This document shows positions 54,288-64,000 of a stretch of DNA of 64,000 bases, one piece after another. The position numbers and the translations under genes are program-made. Location of the stretch: contig NZ_SNTZ01000004.1 of NCBI RefSeq assembly GCF_004916895.1, positions 124,001-188,000 on the forward strand, in the 5' to 3' direction. Source of the DNA: Flagellimonas alvinocaridis. GTDB taxonomy: Bacteria; Bacteroidota; Bacteroidia; Flavobacteriales; Flavobacteriaceae. The notes beneath the pieces are model-generated. The model did not search any database. It saw only the letters and a list, made by a program, of their open reading frames with translations, and was not told the origin of the DNA. Within the stretch, counting starts at the first letter, position 1. Every line of letters begins with the position of its first letter.

Positions 54288-55616
54288 TTATTCTGCGTTG
54301 TCCAAAAAGTCCTTTAATTTCTCGGACCATTTATCAAAAATGGATTTTCGTTCCTTGTGCGATGACACATTTCCGGTGCCCACCATTTGTTCTTGTCCAA
54401 CCAAAACCTTCTCCTCTTCGTGGGCCTCTCCCATCTCAACCTCAACTGGTCTTGTCTTGGATTCCAGTGCTTTCATCAACAATCCTACCGCTGTGGCATA
54501 TAGTGGACTTGCCACTTCCTCATCGGAATCTCCGGCCAAATGCTCATTGGGATATCCGATTCGGGTATCCATTCCAGTTATGTATTCCACCAATTGCTTC
54601 AAGTGCTTTAATTGGCTTCCACCACCAGTTAGCACAATACCGGCAATTAGTTTTTTCTTTTGTTCTTCGTGTCCGTAGTTTTTTATCTCCACGTACACTT
54701 GTTCTATAATCTCAACCACCCTTGCATGGATAATTTTGGAAAGGTTTTTCAGGGTGATTTCCTTTGGTTCGCGACCGCGAAGTCCTGGAATGGAAACAAT
54801 TTCGTTGTCCTTGTTCTCTCCGGGCCATGCCGAACCAAACTTTATCTTTAACAGCTCGGCCTGTTTTTCTATTATGGAACAGCCTTCCTTAATGTCTTCA
54901 GTGATAACGTTCCCACCAAAAGGAATCACAGAGGTATGACGGATAATCCCATCCTTAAAAATGGCTAAATCAGTGGTTCCACCACCTATATCCAATAGTG
55001 CGACACCAGCTTCCTTTTCTTCTTGGCTCAGAACAGCTTCTGCAGAAGCCAAAGGCTCCAACGTAATATTGCCCAATTCCAATCCTGAGCTTTTAATACA
55101 TCTTCCAATGTTTTTGATGGAGGACACCTGACCTACGACCACATGGAAATTAGCCTCCAAACGGCCACCATACATTCCTCGGGGTTCTTTAATTTCAGAT
55201 TGCCCGTCCACTTTATACTCTTGGGGCAGTACATGAATAATTTCTTCCCCAGGAAGCATAACCAATTTGTAAACTTGGTTGCAAAGCTTGTCCAAATCAT
55301 CATTATTGATGACCTCTTCGGAATTTGGTCGTGTAATGTAATCGCTATGTTGAAGGCTACGGATATGTTGCCCGGCAATTCCTGCCACAACCGAACCGAT
55401 TTTAACTCCTGAATTGACTTCTGCTTGCTCCACGGCTTGTTGAATTGAGGAAATGGTCTGCGTGATGTTGTTTACCACACCCCGGTGCACTCCCAAGCTT
55501 TTGGATTTTCCCATACCCAAAACCTCAATTTTCCCATACTCATTTTCCCTTCCAATGATTGCTACGATCTTGGTAGTTCCAATGTCCAAACCAACTGAAT
55601 AATTACCCTGTGCCAT
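54288..55616 (-). CDS. ftsA: cell division protein FtsA
   Basis: Actin-like membrane-tethering protein that connects FtsZ polymers to the membrane. The 442 residues contain the ATPase motifs VGLDIGTTKIVAIIG (phosphate 1), VALLDIGGGTTDLAIF (phosphate 2) and GIVLTGGGSQLKHL (adenosine). The extra 1C domain lies at about 85-165. The C-terminal end (KWSEKLKDFLDNAE) can form the amphipathic membrane helix. It begins 3 bases after ftsQ stops and is followed by ftsZ 26 bases later. Confidence 0.96.
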   Translation of the reverse strand: MAQGNYSVGLDIGTTKIVAIIGRENEYGKIEVLGMGKSKSLGVHRGVVNNITQTISSIQQAVEQAEVNSGVKIGSVVAGIAGQHIRSLQHSDYITRPNSEEVINNDDLDKLCNQVYKLVMLPGEEIIHVLPQEYKVDGQSEIKEPRGMYGGRLEANFHVVVGQVSSIKNIGRCIKSSGLELGNITLEPLASAEAVLSQEEKEAGVALLDIGGGTTDLAIFKDGIIRHTSVIPFGGNVITEDIKEGCSIIEKQAELLKIKFGSAWPGENKDNEIVSIPGLRGREPKEITLKNLSKIIHARVVEIIEQVYVEIKNYGHEEQKKKLIAGIVLTGGGSQLKHLKQLVEYITGMDTRIGYPNEHLAGDSDEEVASPLYATAVGLLMKALESKTRPVEVEMGEAHEEEKVLVGQEQMVGTGNVSSHKERKSIFDKWSEKLKDFLDNAE

Positions 55617-55619
55617 ATC

Positions 55620-56339
55620 TTAAATTTTGGTACAAACCACTTGATTGCTGAATTCTAAACTCACTATTGCATAATTTTCCAAGGAATTGTCCTTGGTCGC
55701 CTTGGCATAAAAAGCCATGAAATTTTTAAACTTCTCGTTCAGATTGTCCACTCCCCCAAGGTTCACCACAAAGTTTTCCATACGAAACCTTAATTGGTAT
55801 TTTCCTTCGGACTCAATATGTATTCCGATGACATTTTTCCGGAGAAAATCGTCTTCGTTGATATAGTTCAATATCACATAGGCATCCTCTAGGGTCTTTC
55901 CCGTAATCTCACCAGTGATTATGGGCACCCTTGCTGAATGATGCTTTGAGAGCGGCATGCGTTTCCCCAAATCATCCAAATAAAATTTGGAGATTCCCTC
56001 CACTCTACCAATCGGTTTACGCTGAACAATCTTAGAGATAAGCTCTCCGTTCACAGTAAGATAGACTTGGGCGTTTTTCACCATATCGTCAGATAGAATT
56101 ACCTCCTCTATGGTATTCAAAACTAATTGTTCTTTAGGCCTATTTTTTACAGGACCGTAATTTTGTATTAACAATTTATTAACTGCGTCTTCCGTAAGGT
56201 ATAAGTTATTGTCGCCCAAAAACTTAATGGAAATATCGCTGACCGTTCTTTTTTTGCTGCGCGCATCGGCGAAACCATAAAGGGCCACTACCGATACGGA
56301 CAGGAATGCCAATTTTATGTAATTCCAATTAACTCGCAT
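55620..56339 (-). CDS. ftsQ: cell division protein FtsQ/DivIB
   Basis: Bitopic inner membrane divisome protein, 239 residues. A short cytoplasmic tail precedes one transmembrane segment (LAFLSVSVVALYGFADA, about 10-26). The periplasmic POTRA-like domain shows SDISIKFLGDNNLYLTEDAVNKLL and the family LVQRKPIGRVEG-type stretch (SKIVQRKPIGRVEG). Sequence conservation in FtsQ is low, so the call leans on size, topology and place between murC and ftsA. Its start overlaps murC by 11 bases. Confidence 0.88.
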   Translation of the reverse strand: MRVNWNYIKLAFLSVSVVALYGFADARSKKRTVSDISIKFLGDNNLYLTEDAVNKLLIQNYGPVKNRPKEQLVLNTIEEVILSDDMVKNAQVYLTVNGELISKIVQRKPIGRVEGISKFYLDDLGKRMPLSKHHSARVPIITGEITGKTLEDAYVILNYINEDDFLRKNVIGIHIESEGKYQLRFRMENFVVNLGGVDNLNEKFKNFMAFYAKATKDNSLENYAIVSLEFSNQVVCTKI

Positions 56340-57678
56340 AGGCCAATTCTTTTTTGATCTTGGGCACTTCCAATCCTATATCTCCGGCTCCAATGGTAAC
56401 CAAGACCCCTGTTTTACATTTTTTTATTTCATGAATCAAATTTGATTTTGAAATCAATTTTTTATTCGGATTCGCAATCTTTTCCAACAGCCAATTAGAA
56501 GTTACCCCGGGAAGAGGTTCTTCACGAGCAGGGTAGATATCCAACAACAAAATCTCATCAAATTGGGAAAGACTCGCCGCAAAATCATCCACAAAGTCCT
56601 TGGTCCTTGAGAAAAGATGGGGCTGAAATATGGCCGTTACCTTTTCTTCTGGGTGCATTTCCCGTATCGCTTGGTGAACAGCATCGATTTCTGTTGGATG
56701 GTGCGCATAATCATCTATAAAAACAAAGTCTTTTTCTTTTATCTGATAGGAAAATCTTCGTTGCACTCCCTTAAAACTTTCCAATGCCTTGGCCAACTGT
56801 TGTGGCGAACAACCTGTCTGTGCCGCCATGGCAAAAGCAGCCAAAGCATTAAGCAGATTGTGCCTTCCCGGTTTATTGAATGTTACGTTCTCAATAACTT
56901 CAGAAGGCGTCAACAAGCTGAATAAATAACTACCTTGTTCTGTCCTGATATTCTCTATACAATAATCCGACCCATCTTCAATTCCGTAGGTAGTTCCTTC
57001 CATAGGAAGTCCTTGACGGACAAAGAGCCTTCCACCCGTTTTAATTTGACCTGCGAATGTCCTAAAAGAATCTTCCAGCTGTTCCTTGGTCCCATAAATA
57101 TCCAAATGATCGGCATCCATGGAAGTTATACAGGCCACATTGGGGAACAATTGTAAAAAGGAACGGTCAAATTCATCGGCTTCCACCACAGAATATTCGG
57201 TTCCGTCCAACACAAAATTGCTGTCAAAGTCTTCAGAAACACCTCCCAAAAATGCCGTAAAGGGCAAGCCACATTCCCGTAGTAAATGAGCTAAAATGCA
57301 GGATGTGGTGGTCTTTCCGTGTGTACCTGCAACCGCTAGGCAAAAAGTATCCTTGGTAATGATTCCCAATACTTCGGAGCGCTTTTTAATCTCAAAGCCA
57401 TTGTTTTTGTAAAACTGCAGCTCCGAATGACTTTTGGGCACCGCAGGGGTATACACCACAAGAGTCCCTTTTTGCTTGAAGTTTTCAGGGATAACCTCTA
57501 CGTTGTCCTCAAAATGCACAGGAATACCTTTTTCCACCAATCCGTCGGTAATAGGGGTGGATGTACGATCGTATCCGGCCACATCCTTTCCAATAAAGTG
57601 GAAATATCGGGCCAAGGCGGACATACCTATACCTCCGATTCCGATAAAATAGACGCTATGGATATCCTTTACATTCAT
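56329..57678 (-). CDS. murC: UDP-N-acetylmuramate-L-alanine ligase
   Basis: ATP-dependent cytoplasmic ligase adding L-alanine to UDP-MurNAc, the first peptide step of peptidoglycan synthesis. The 449 residues have the three Mur ligase domains: YFIGIGGIGMSALA (UMP-binding Rossmann), AVAGTHGKTTTSCILAHLL (P loop, about 115-133), EADEFDRSFL, and FIDDYAHHPTEIDAV. It is downstream of murG after a 100-base gap that holds a palindromic repeat, and overlaps ftsQ by 11 bases. Confidence 0.97.
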   Translation of the reverse strand: MNVKDIHSVYFIGIGGIGMSALARYFHFIGKDVAGYDRTSTPITDGLVEKGIPVHFEDNVEVIPENFKQKGTLVVYTPAVPKSHSELQFYKNNGFEIKKRSEVLGIITKDTFCLAVAGTHGKTTTSCILAHLLRECGLPFTAFLGGVSEDFDSNFVLDGTEYSVVEADEFDRSFLQLFPNVACITSMDADHLDIYGTKEQLEDSFRTFAGQIKTGGRLFVRQGLPMEGTTYGIEDGSDYCIENIRTEQGSYLFSLLTPSEVIENVTFNKPGRHNLLNALAAFAMAAQTGCSPQQLAKALESFKGVQRRFSYQIKEKDFVFIDDYAHHPTEIDAVHQAIREMHPEEKVTAIFQPHLFSRTKDFVDDFAASLSQFDEILLLDIYPAREEPLPGVTSNWLLEKIANPNKKLISKSNLIHEIKKCKTGVLVTIGAGDIGLEVPKIKKELAYAS

Positions 57679-57689
57679 TTTTCAAATTT

Positions 57690-57745
57690 GTCAGTTCGAG
57701 CGCAGTAGAGAACAGCAATTACCTCTCGACTCCGCTCGAGGTGAC
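57690..57745. repeat. imperfect palindromic repeat element between murG and murC
   Basis: The left arm starting GTCAGTTCGAGCGCAGTAG (57690-57713) and the right arm ending CTCCGCTCGAGGTGAC (57722-57745) match as reverse complements at about 18 of 24 positions. The motif TCGAGCG(C/A)AGT(A/C)GAGA is of the kind dispersed as extragenic palindromes in flavobacterial genomes. It interrupts an otherwise tight cluster and may act as hairpin or mRNA processing site. Confidence 0.7.
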
Positions 57746-57778
57746 ATACTTTATTTATTTGTTCTTTCAATTGCAATC

Positions 57779-58870
57779 TCACTTCTTCAACAACTTTTCA
57801 ATTTCATCAACAATATTTTCCGTAGCCTTTGGCATGGCCAATTTTTTAATATTGATCCCCAGTTTTAGCTGCATTTCTTCTGAATCCAACAGACCCGAGA
57901 ATGCGTTTTCAAATGTGCTATCCAGTTCATCCTCTTTGAGCATGATGGCCGCATCTTTTGCCGCCAACGCCTTTGCATTTTGGGTCTGATGGTCCTCAGC
58001 CACATTGGGCGATGGAATAAAGACCACCGGTTTTCCTACCAAGCATAGCTCTGATACTGAACCGGCACCCGCCCGGGAAATGATAACATCTCCCATGGTG
58101 TAGGCCAAATCCATCCGATTGACAAAAGCCAACACTTTAACTCTATCGGAATCGTACTTTTTATACTCCTCATAGTACAACTTCCCGCATTGCCAGAGTA
58201 CCTGCAACCCTCTTTTTTCAAAGAAACCGAGTTCCTTTTCAATCAATTGATTGATGCGACGCGCACCTAAACTGCCCCCCAGCACCAAAACCGTTTTTTT
58301 CTGGGCGTCCAATCCAAAGAAAGTACCAGCTTCATCTTTGGTTGATTTTAAATCCACCAAATCCATTCGGATGGGGTTCCCGGTCTTCACAATCTTTTCC
58401 TTTGGAAAAAACCGCTCCATGCCATCGTAGGCAACGCATATTTTTTTGGCCTTCCCTGCCAATAGTTTGTTGGTGATCCCCGCGAAGGAATTCTGTTCTT
58501 GCAACACACAGGGAACACCTGAGCTTTCAGCCATTCTTAACAATGGTCCGCTCGCAAACCCCCCAGTACCTATGGCCACATGGGGTTTAAATTGCTTCAC
58601 TATTTTGCGTGCTGTCAACAAACTACTTATCAGTTTAAAGGGAAACATGAGATTCTTCAATGTCAGTTTCCTCTGTATTCCACTTATCCACAAGCCTTTA
58701 ATTTCGTATCCGGCCTGCGGCACTTTTTCCATTTCCATTTTATCCTTGGCACCCACGAACAAAAATTCCGCATTGGGATGCCTTTTTTTTAGCTCATTGG
58801 CTATGGCTATGGCCGGATAAATGTGGCCGCCCGTTCCTCCTCCAGAAAGTATAAACCTATATCTGTCCAC
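57779..58870 (-). CDS. murG: UDP-N-acetylglucosamine-undecaprenyl-PP-MurNAc-pentapeptide transferase MurG
   Basis: Membrane-associated glycosyltransferase (GT28) making lipid II from lipid I. The 363 residues begin with [20 protein letters not shown] (glycine-rich loop), with [27 protein letters not shown] and [12 protein letters not shown] in the N-domain to hinge, and [19 protein letters not shown](VV) plus [12 protein letters not shown] in the UDP-GlcNAc site. It overlaps ftsW by 14 bases. Confidence 0.97.
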   Translation of the reverse strand: MDRYRFILSGGGTGGHIYPAIAIANELKKRHPNAEFLFVGAKDKMEMEKVPQAGYEIKGLWISGIQRKLTLKNLMFPFKLISSLLTARKIVKQFKPHVAIGTGGFASGPLLRMAESSGVPCVLQEQNSFAGITNKLLAGKAKKICVAYDGMERFFPKEKIVKTGNPIRMDLVDLKSTKDEAGTFFGLDAQKKTVLVLGGSLGARRINQLIEKELGFFEKRGLQVLWQCGKLYYEEYKKYDSDRVKVLAFVNRMDLAYTMGDVIISRAGAGSVSELCLVGKPVVFIPSPNVAEDHQTQNAKALAAKDAAIMLKEDELDSTFENAFSGLLDSEEMQLKLGINIKKLAMPKATENIVDEIEKLLKK

Positions 58871-60062
58871 TCAATACTTCTAAAGGGTTGGTCTCATCTA
58901 TATCATAGGATTGCTCCTCTAAGTTCTCTTTCTTGTTGCTTGCACTCAACACTATGCCAATCGCCATACAGGTCATCCAAATGGACGTACCCCCCATACT
59001 AATCAGGGGCAAGGGCTGACCCGTTACCGGAAACAACTGTACCACTACGGCCATATTGATAAAGGCCTGAAAAACAATGGGCAATCCAACGCCTATCACC
59101 AGCAATTTTGAAAACACCGTCTTGGCCGAATGGGCCACCACCACTATCCTAAACAATAGCAACAAATAGAAAAACAACAAAGCTCCACCTCCCAACAGTC
59201 CATATTCTTCAATAATGATGGCAAAAATGAAATCCGAAGTACTCTGAGACAGCATGTTCTTCATAACACTTTTACCTGCGCCTTTGCCCACAACTCCACC
59301 TTCTGCAATGGCAATCTGTGCCAAGGTCAACTGATGCAAATCATCTTTATCCGCCTTTTCAGGATGCATAAAAGTCTCAATCCTGGATTTCCATGTGCCT
59401 GCCCGTTGCGGCAAGGCTTCGGGAGCCTTGAACAGCACAAAAAGGAACATTCCCGCCAGTACGATTCCAGTGCCCACCATGGCAAACAAATATTTTAGGG
59501 GATATCCGCCTAAAAAACACAGCACCAACACCAAAAAACAGATGATGGCCGCGGTTGAAAAGTTTTCGGGCAGTATCAACAATACCACCAAGGCTGTGGG
59601 CAACCACAAGGGTAGAATACTTTCCTTAAAAGTTATTTTGGTGTCCTTAATCTTAGTTAAGTATCTCGCAATCCAAATCATAAGCACCACCGACGCCAAG
59701 GTCGATGTCTGGAAATTGACCCCAACGAACGGTATCTTAATCCAGCGATTTGCGGTAACTCCTCCAATTTCAGTCTCCACTGTAAGCGTGTAGCCCAACA
59801 GAATCAATACAATAGGCATGGCGATAATGGAAAGTCCTTTGAAATAGTGTGTTGGCACGCGATGCACTCCATAAATAATACCAAATCCCAAAAACAACAA
59901 CACGGCATGCTTTACCAAGTGACCAAAGGTGGTTCCATCGCCATTTACATATACCAAATTGGTACTGGCACTATAAACCGGCAAAAATGAGAAAAGGGCC
60001 AACAGGGCCACTACACCCCAAATGGCTTTATCTCCTTTCAAATTTTTGAACACGGTTTTCAC
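58857..60062 (-). CDS. ftsW: SEDS-family peptidoglycan polymerase FtsW
   Basis: Polytopic inner membrane glycosyltransferase of the divisome, about ten transmembrane segments in 401 residues. Visible landmarks are the conserved [15 protein letters not shown] cytoplasmic loop, [39 protein letters not shown] with the catalytic Asp/Glu region, and [17 protein letters not shown], a SEDS signature. It starts 3 bases after the murD stop and overlaps murG by 14 bases. FtsI, its usual transpeptidase partner, is not in the window. Confidence 0.95.
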   Translation of the reverse strand: MKTVFKNLKGDKAIWGVVALLALFSFLPVYSASTNLVYVNGDGTTFGHLVKHAVLLFLGFGIIYGVHRVPTHYFKGLSIIAMPIVLILLGYTLTVETEIGGVTANRWIKIPFVGVNFQTSTLASVVLMIWIARYLTKIKDTKITFKESILPLWLPTALVVLLILPENFSTAAIICFLVLVLCFLGGYPLKYLFAMVGTGIVLAGMFLFVLFKAPEALPQRAGTWKSRIETFMHPEKADKDDLHQLTLAQIAIAEGGVVGKGAGKSVMKNMLSQSTSDFIFAIIIEEYGLLGGGALLFFYLLLLFRIVVVAHSAKTVFSKLLVIGVGLPIVFQAFINMAVVVQLFPVTGQPLPLISMGGTSIWMTCMAIGIVLSASNKKENLEEQSYDIDETNPLEVLSGQI

Positions 60063-60065
60063 GGT

Positions 60066-61400
60066 TTACAGGTTTTTTACGGTTTCCTTGAATTGATTTC
60101 CTCGATCTTCATAATTTTCAAACAAATCGAAACTGGCACAGGCCGGAGACAACAACACGGCATCTCCACGCTCAGCAATCTTATAGGCCACCTTTACGGC
60201 CTCTTCCATGGAGTAGGTCTCCACCATAAGATCAATGACATTGCCAAAAGCCGACTTCAGCTTGGAGTTGTCCATTCCCAAACAGACAATGGCCTTCACC
60301 TTTTCCCGGACCAAAGGCATCAATTCGGAATAATCGTTGCCCTTGTCCACTCCACCTACGATCCAAACAATGGGCCGCTTTATGCCATCAAGGGCATAGT
60401 AGGTGGCATTCACATTGGTGGCCTTGGAGTCGTTGATGTATTCCACATGATTGATCTTCAACACCTTCTCCAACCGGTGGGGCACCCCTTGGAACGACTG
60501 GATACTCTGACGTATAGTCTCCTTCCTCACTTTTACCAATAGGGCAGCCATGCTGGCGGCCATGGTGTTCTTTACATTGTGTTGCCCTTCCAAGGCCAAA
60601 ATATCTGTACTCATCTCCAAGGTTTTATGTTCTAATTTTATGTGTATCGTTTTATCTTCCAACCAAGCTCCTTCCTCTACTTTCCTTTTTAAGGAAAATG
60701 GAACCAATTTGGATCGAACGGAGTTCTTTTTAAGCCAATCTCCAATCACTTCATCATCTGCATCATAAATCAGATAATCTTTTTCATCCTGATTCATGGC
60801 GATGCGGAATTTGGAGGCGATATAATTTTCAAATTGATAATCATATCGGTCCAAATGGTCGGGGGTTATATTGGTGATTACGGCAATATGGGGTTTAAAG
60901 TCCACGATTCCATCCAGTTGAAAACTGCTGATCTCCAACACATACTGACCATAATCCTTTTCGGCCACCATTTTAGCATAGCTATCCCCAATGTTTCCAG
61001 CCATGCCTACGTTCAACCCTCCTTCTTTCAAGAGATGGTAGGTCATCATGGTGGTAGTGGTCTTTCCATTGCTTCCCGTGATTCCAATTAAGGTCGCATC
61101 CGTATATTTTGAAGCGAATTCAATCTCCGAAATCACCGGAATCCCTTTTGCCACCAATTGTTTCACCAAGGGCACCTTGTCCGGAATCCCAGGGCTTTTC
61201 ATGACCATATCGGCATTCAGGATTTTGGCTTCGGTATGCTGGCCCGACTCCCATTCAATCTCAAAATGTTCAAGAACTTTTTTATAGGTTTCCTTTATTT
61301 CGCCTTTATCCGAAACAAAGACTTCAAATCCTTTTTGTTTTCCCAAAATGGCGGTTCCCACACCACTTTCTCCTCCACCCAATATCACCAAACGACCCAT
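60066..61400 (-). CDS. murD: UDP-N-acetylmuramoyl-L-alanine-D-glutamate ligase
   Basis: Cytoplasmic Mur ligase adding D-glutamate. The 444 residues show ILGGGESGVGTAIL (N-terminal Rossmann, uridine-binding), GITGSNGKTTTTMMTYHLL (P loop, about 112-130), ISSFQLDGI and NDSKATNVNATYYAL with KAT motif, and IVGGVDKGNDYSEL. Length is typical. It begins directly after mraY (stop of mraY at 61401 abuts). Confidence 0.96.
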   Translation of the reverse strand: MGRLVILGGGESGVGTAILGKQKGFEVFVSDKGEIKETYKKVLEHFEIEWESGQHTEAKILNADMVMKSPGIPDKVPLVKQLVAKGIPVISEIEFASKYTDATLIGITGSNGKTTTTMMTYHLLKEGGLNVGMAGNIGDSYAKMVAEKDYGQYVLEISSFQLDGIVDFKPHIAVITNITPDHLDRYDYQFENYIASKFRIAMNQDEKDYLIYDADDEVIGDWLKKNSVRSKLVPFSLKRKVEEGAWLEDKTIHIKLEHKTLEMSTDILALEGQHNVKNTMAASMAALLVKVRKETIRQSIQSFQGVPHRLEKVLKINHVEYINDSKATNVNATYYALDGIKRPIVWIVGGVDKGNDYSELMPLVREKVKAIVCLGMDNSKLKSAFGNVIDLMVETYSMEEAVKVAYKIAERGDAVLLSPACASFDLFENYEDRGNQFKETVKNL

Positions 61401-62621
61401 TTATCGAATCTTTAAGGTGACAATGGTCACGATGGCGAGCAAAATCCCTATAATCCAAAACCGGGTGACTATTTTGCTCTCGTGATACATTTTTTTCTGA
61501 TAGTGATGGTGCAAGGGCGCCATCAGGAATATGCGTTTTCCCTCACCATATTTCCGCTTCGTATGCTTAAAATATCCTACCTGCAACATGACCGATAGGG
61601 ATTCGGCAAAGAAGATTCCGCACAAAATGGGAATCAACAGTTCTTTTCGCACTATGATGGCAATTACGGCAATGACCCCACCAATGGTGAGGCTTCCCGT
61701 ATCTCCCATAAACACTTGTGCCGGATAGGCGTTGTACCATAAAAACCCGACCAAGGCCCCTACGAATGCCGCGATGAACACGACCAACTCCCCTGCCCTA
61801 GGCAAATAGAAAATATCCAAGTAGTTGGAGAATTGCACATTGCCTGAAACCCAGGCAAAAATCCCGAGGGTTAGTACAATGATGGCCGAAGACCCTGCCG
61901 CCAACCCATCTATTCCATCAGTTAGGTTGGCTCCATTGGACACTGCCGTAACGATAAGAATCACAACCGGAATAAATATGATCCAGGCATATTGCTCCAT
62001 ACCTTCACCCGCCCATGTAATCAAATCTGCATAATCCAATTCATTGTCTTTGAAAAAGGGGACATTGGTACGGACCGCCTTGGTTTCTTCACCAAACACC
62101 TTTTCCACTCTAAAATTCTCATTGATTTGGGTAGTGTCTTTTTCTTTAATGGTCACTCCTGGATGAAAATAAAGGACCGTACCTACAATCAATCCCAACA
62201 CCACTTGGCCTATGACCTTAAATCTTCCCTTAAGTCCTTTCTTGTCTTTTTTGAATATTTTGATGTAATCATCCACAAAGCCAATAATGCCCATCCAAAC
62301 GGTGGTAACAATCAATAGGATGATATAGATGTTCTTGATATCGGCAAACAGCAACACAGGAAGCAGGGTTGAAATTATGATGATAACCCCTCCCATGGTT
62401 GGTGTTCCGGCCTTTTGCTTCTGGCCTTCCAATCCTAAATCACGGACGGTCTCCCCAATTTGTTGTTTTTGAAGAAACAGAATAATGCGTTTTCCATAGA
62501 CCATTGCTATCAAAAGAGAGAGCAAGACCGACATGGCCGCACGAAAAGTGTAGAACTGAAAAAGTCCTGCTCCTGGCAGTTGGTATTGTTTCTCTAAGTA
62601 TTCAAACAAATAATATAGCAT
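61401..62621 (-). CDS. mraY: phospho-N-acetylmuramoyl-pentapeptide transferase
   Basis: Inner membrane enzyme that makes lipid I from UDP-MurNAc-pentapeptide and undecaprenyl phosphate. The 406 residues (E. coli 360) have about ten transmembrane segments. Catalytic motifs: [20 protein letters not shown](I) with the Asp pair, [24 protein letters not shown], and [11 protein letters not shown]. The extra length is a periplasmic insertion about residues 165-205. It is 10 bases from murE and abuts murD. Confidence 0.97.
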   Translation of the reverse strand: MLYYLFEYLEKQYQLPGAGLFQFYTFRAAMSVLLSLLIAMVYGKRIILFLQKQQIGETVRDLGLEGQKQKAGTPTMGGVIIIISTLLPVLLFADIKNIYIILLIVTTVWMGIIGFVDDYIKIFKKDKKGLKGRFKVIGQVVLGLIVGTVLYFHPGVTIKEKDTTQINENFRVEKVFGEETKAVRTNVPFFKDNELDYADLITWAGEGMEQYAWIIFIPVVILIVTAVSNGANLTDGIDGLAAGSSAIIVLTLGIFAWVSGNVQFSNYLDIFYLPRAGELVVFIAAFVGALVGFLWYNAYPAQVFMGDTGSLTIGGVIAVIAIIVRKELLIPILCGIFFAESLSVMLQVGYFKHTKRKYGEGKRIFLMAPLHHHYQKKMYHESKIVTRFWIIGILLAIVTIVTLKIR

Positions 62622-62631
62622 GGACTACAAA

Positions 62632-64000
62632 CTAATTTTGGCTATCCAAAGCCTCTTTAACTTCTTTAAAATCATCAAAATCTACCCTGACACCATTGGT
62701 CTCCTGATAGGTTTCGTGTCCTTTTCCGGCCACAAGGATTATATCGTTGGCCACCGCAAGCTTGCAAGCCGTTCTTATGGCCTGTCTCCGGTTTTCAATG
62801 GACAGTATTTTTTTGGTGTTCTGGGCCTCAACCCCAGATTCCATATCGGCAATGATGGCCTCTGGGGATTCCGTTCTCGGATTGTCCGAGGTAAAAATGG
62901 CCTGATTGCTCATTTCGGATGCGATATGACCCATAACCGGACGCTTAGACTTATCACGGTCACCACCACACCCCACTACGGTGATGACGTTTTCATTTCC
63001 AGTCCTCAATGCATTGATCGTAATCAACACATTTTTTAGTGCGTCCGGAGTATGGGCATAATCAACAATTGCCGTTATTTTATTTTTTGATATGTAGTAT
63101 TGAAACCTTCCATCCACATTTTCCAACTCGCTCATCAAGCGCAAGGTTTCTATTCTTTCCAAGCCCAAAATATCCGCAGTGGCATAAATGGCCAACAGAT
63201 TGTAGGCATTGAAATCCCCTATTAATTTGGACCACAGTTCATTGTCTTCCAGTTTCAACAACTGCCCATTGAACTGTTTTTCCAAAATCTGGGCCCTATA
63301 ATCTGCATAGGATTTTAAGGCGTAGGTATATTTTTTGGCCTTGGTATTCTGTAACATGACCAACCCATTCTTATCATCAATATTCACCAATGCGAAGGCA
63401 CTCTTTGGAAGGCCATCGAACAATTTTTTCTTGGTATCCCGATATTCAGCAAAGGTTTTATGGTAATCCAAATGATCATGTGAAAGATTGGTGAAAATGG
63501 CACCTGCAAAATGGAGTCCTTCAGCTCTTTTTTGATGGATACCATGAGAGCTGACTTCCATAAAACAGAACTCCACACCAATACTATTCATCTGGGATAG
63601 ATACTTATTAATGGTAATCACATCTGGCGTAGTGTGGCTTGTAGCATGCTCGGTATCGTCCACCATAACTTTGATAGTGGAAATAAGCCCTACCTTGAAT
63701 CCCGCTTTTTTGAACAAATTATACAGCAAAGTACTTACCGTGGTCTTTCCATTGGTACCCGTTACCCCTACCAACTTTAGGTTTTTGGAAGGGTTATCAA
63801 AAAAATTGGCAGCCATGATGGCCAATGCACTATTGCAATCAGACACCTTACTATAAGTGACCCCATTGATCAATAACTCTGGAAGCTCCTCACACACGAT
63901 GGCTTTTGCTCCTGAATCAACTGCTTTCTGGATATACTCATGGCCATCTGTAATGGTTCCCCTAACCGCCACAAAGACATCATCCATTTCTACCTTCCTA
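62632..64000 (-). CDS. murE: UDP-MurNAc-L-Ala-D-Glu:meso-diaminopimelate ligase, 5' end beyond the window
   Basis: Cytoplasmic Mur ligase adding meso-diaminopimelate. The frame stays open to base 64000 (codons RKVE before the Met at 63987), matching the DSRKV region about 35 residues into MurE, so the true start lies outside the window. Seen: GVTGTNGKTTVSTLLYNL (P loop), CFMEVSSHGIHQKRAEG with its Lys-rich loop, VDYAHTPDALKNVL, and TSDNPRTESP. The DNPR motif is the meso-diaminopimelate specificity marker. It heads the part of the dcw cluster seen here. Confidence 0.97.
   Translation of the reverse strand, partial: RKVEMDDVFVAVRGTITDGHEYIQKAVDSGAKAIVCEELPELLINGVTYSKVSDCNSALAIMAANFFDNPSKNLKLVGVTGTNGKTTVSTLLYNLFKKAGFKVGLISTIKVMVDDTEHATSHTTPDVITINKYLSQMNSIGVEFCFMEVSSHGIHQKRAEGLHFAGAIFTNLSHDHLDYHKTFAEYRDTKKKLFDGLPKSAFALVNIDDKNGLVMLQNTKAKKYTYALKSYADYRAQILEKQFNGQLLKLEDNELWSKLIGDFNAYNLLAIYATADILGLERIETLRLMSELENVDGRFQYYISKNKITAIVDYAHTPDALKNVLITINALRTGNENVITVVGCGGDRDKSKRPVMGHIASEMSNQAIFTSDNPRTESPEAIIADMESGVEAQNTKKILSIENRRQAIRTACKLAVANDIILVAGKGHETYQETNGVRVDFDDFKEVKEALDSQN

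Noticed and set aside
1-64000. Many open frames of 60-260 codons on the strand opposite real genes (for example 13791-14567 minus, 2438-2986 minus)
   Set aside because: They lie fully inside genes with recognised motifs and have compositions explained by the opposite strand's codon bias; none shows a domain or its own signals.

Overview
The window looks like a chromosome segment of a marine-type member of Flavobacteriaceae (Bacteroidota), probably near Muricauda/Allomuricauda/Flagellimonas. This rests on TAnnTTTG-type promoter elements, a near absence of Shine-Dalgarno sites, a short RpoD without region 1.1, PorT of the type IX secretion system, a lipoprotein TamA homologue (TamL), SusC/SusD pairs with FecR/ECF control, and an FtsZ with a long linker ending NSFLHDNVD. 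There are no rRNA genes, CRISPR arrays, insertion sequences or prophage genes. One tRNA gene (Arg, anticodon TCG) is present.

Region 1 (1-24 kb) is mostly core genome: rsmG, a membrane fatty acid desaturase with an aminotransferase, the TrkAH potassium uptake operon, ubiE-porT, a SpoU-type rRNA/tRNA methyltransferase divergent from tamL, fbaA-accD, rpsO-pnp, rpoD, a LytS/LytTR two-component pair, a CBM9/DUF5916 outer membrane protein, and rpe-ypdA.

Region 2 (23.2-30.5 kb) is accessory. It has an unrecognised protein, an AT-rich PH-like membrane protein with a TTG start, and a tightly overlapping four-gene minus-strand operon (LysE-type exporter, DinB-like protein, NRDE/TANGO2-like protein, ATP-grasp ligase). 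A YHS protein, a DUF2911 protein and a membrane AraC regulator follow.

Region 3 (30.5-51.5 kb) looks like a polysaccharide/glycoprotein utilisation locus. It holds a lipoprotein sulfatase, a lipoprotein PNGase F-like amidase, ECF sigma factor, FecR, STN-containing SusC, SusD, a small surface lipoprotein, a sugar isomerase-like TIM barrel, an FGE-fold protein lacking the catalytic cysteines, a Gfo/Idh/MocA oxidoreductase, a GH20 hexosaminidase, a metallophosphoesterase and an FAD oxidoreductase. Four of these enzymes carry Tat-type twin-arginine signals. The likely logic is: cut sulfated or N-linked glycans at the surface, import through SusCD, trim N-acetylhexosamines, then redox/isomerise sugars in the periplasm. 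Induction would come through SusC-FecR-ECF trans-envelope signalling.

Region 4 (51.6-64 kb) is the tRNA, yqeY and the division/cell-wall (dcw) cluster on the minus strand in the order murE-mraY-murD-ftsW-murG-murC-ftsQ-ftsA-ftsZ. murE runs off the window end. All assignments come from reading motifs and gene order; no database search was run.
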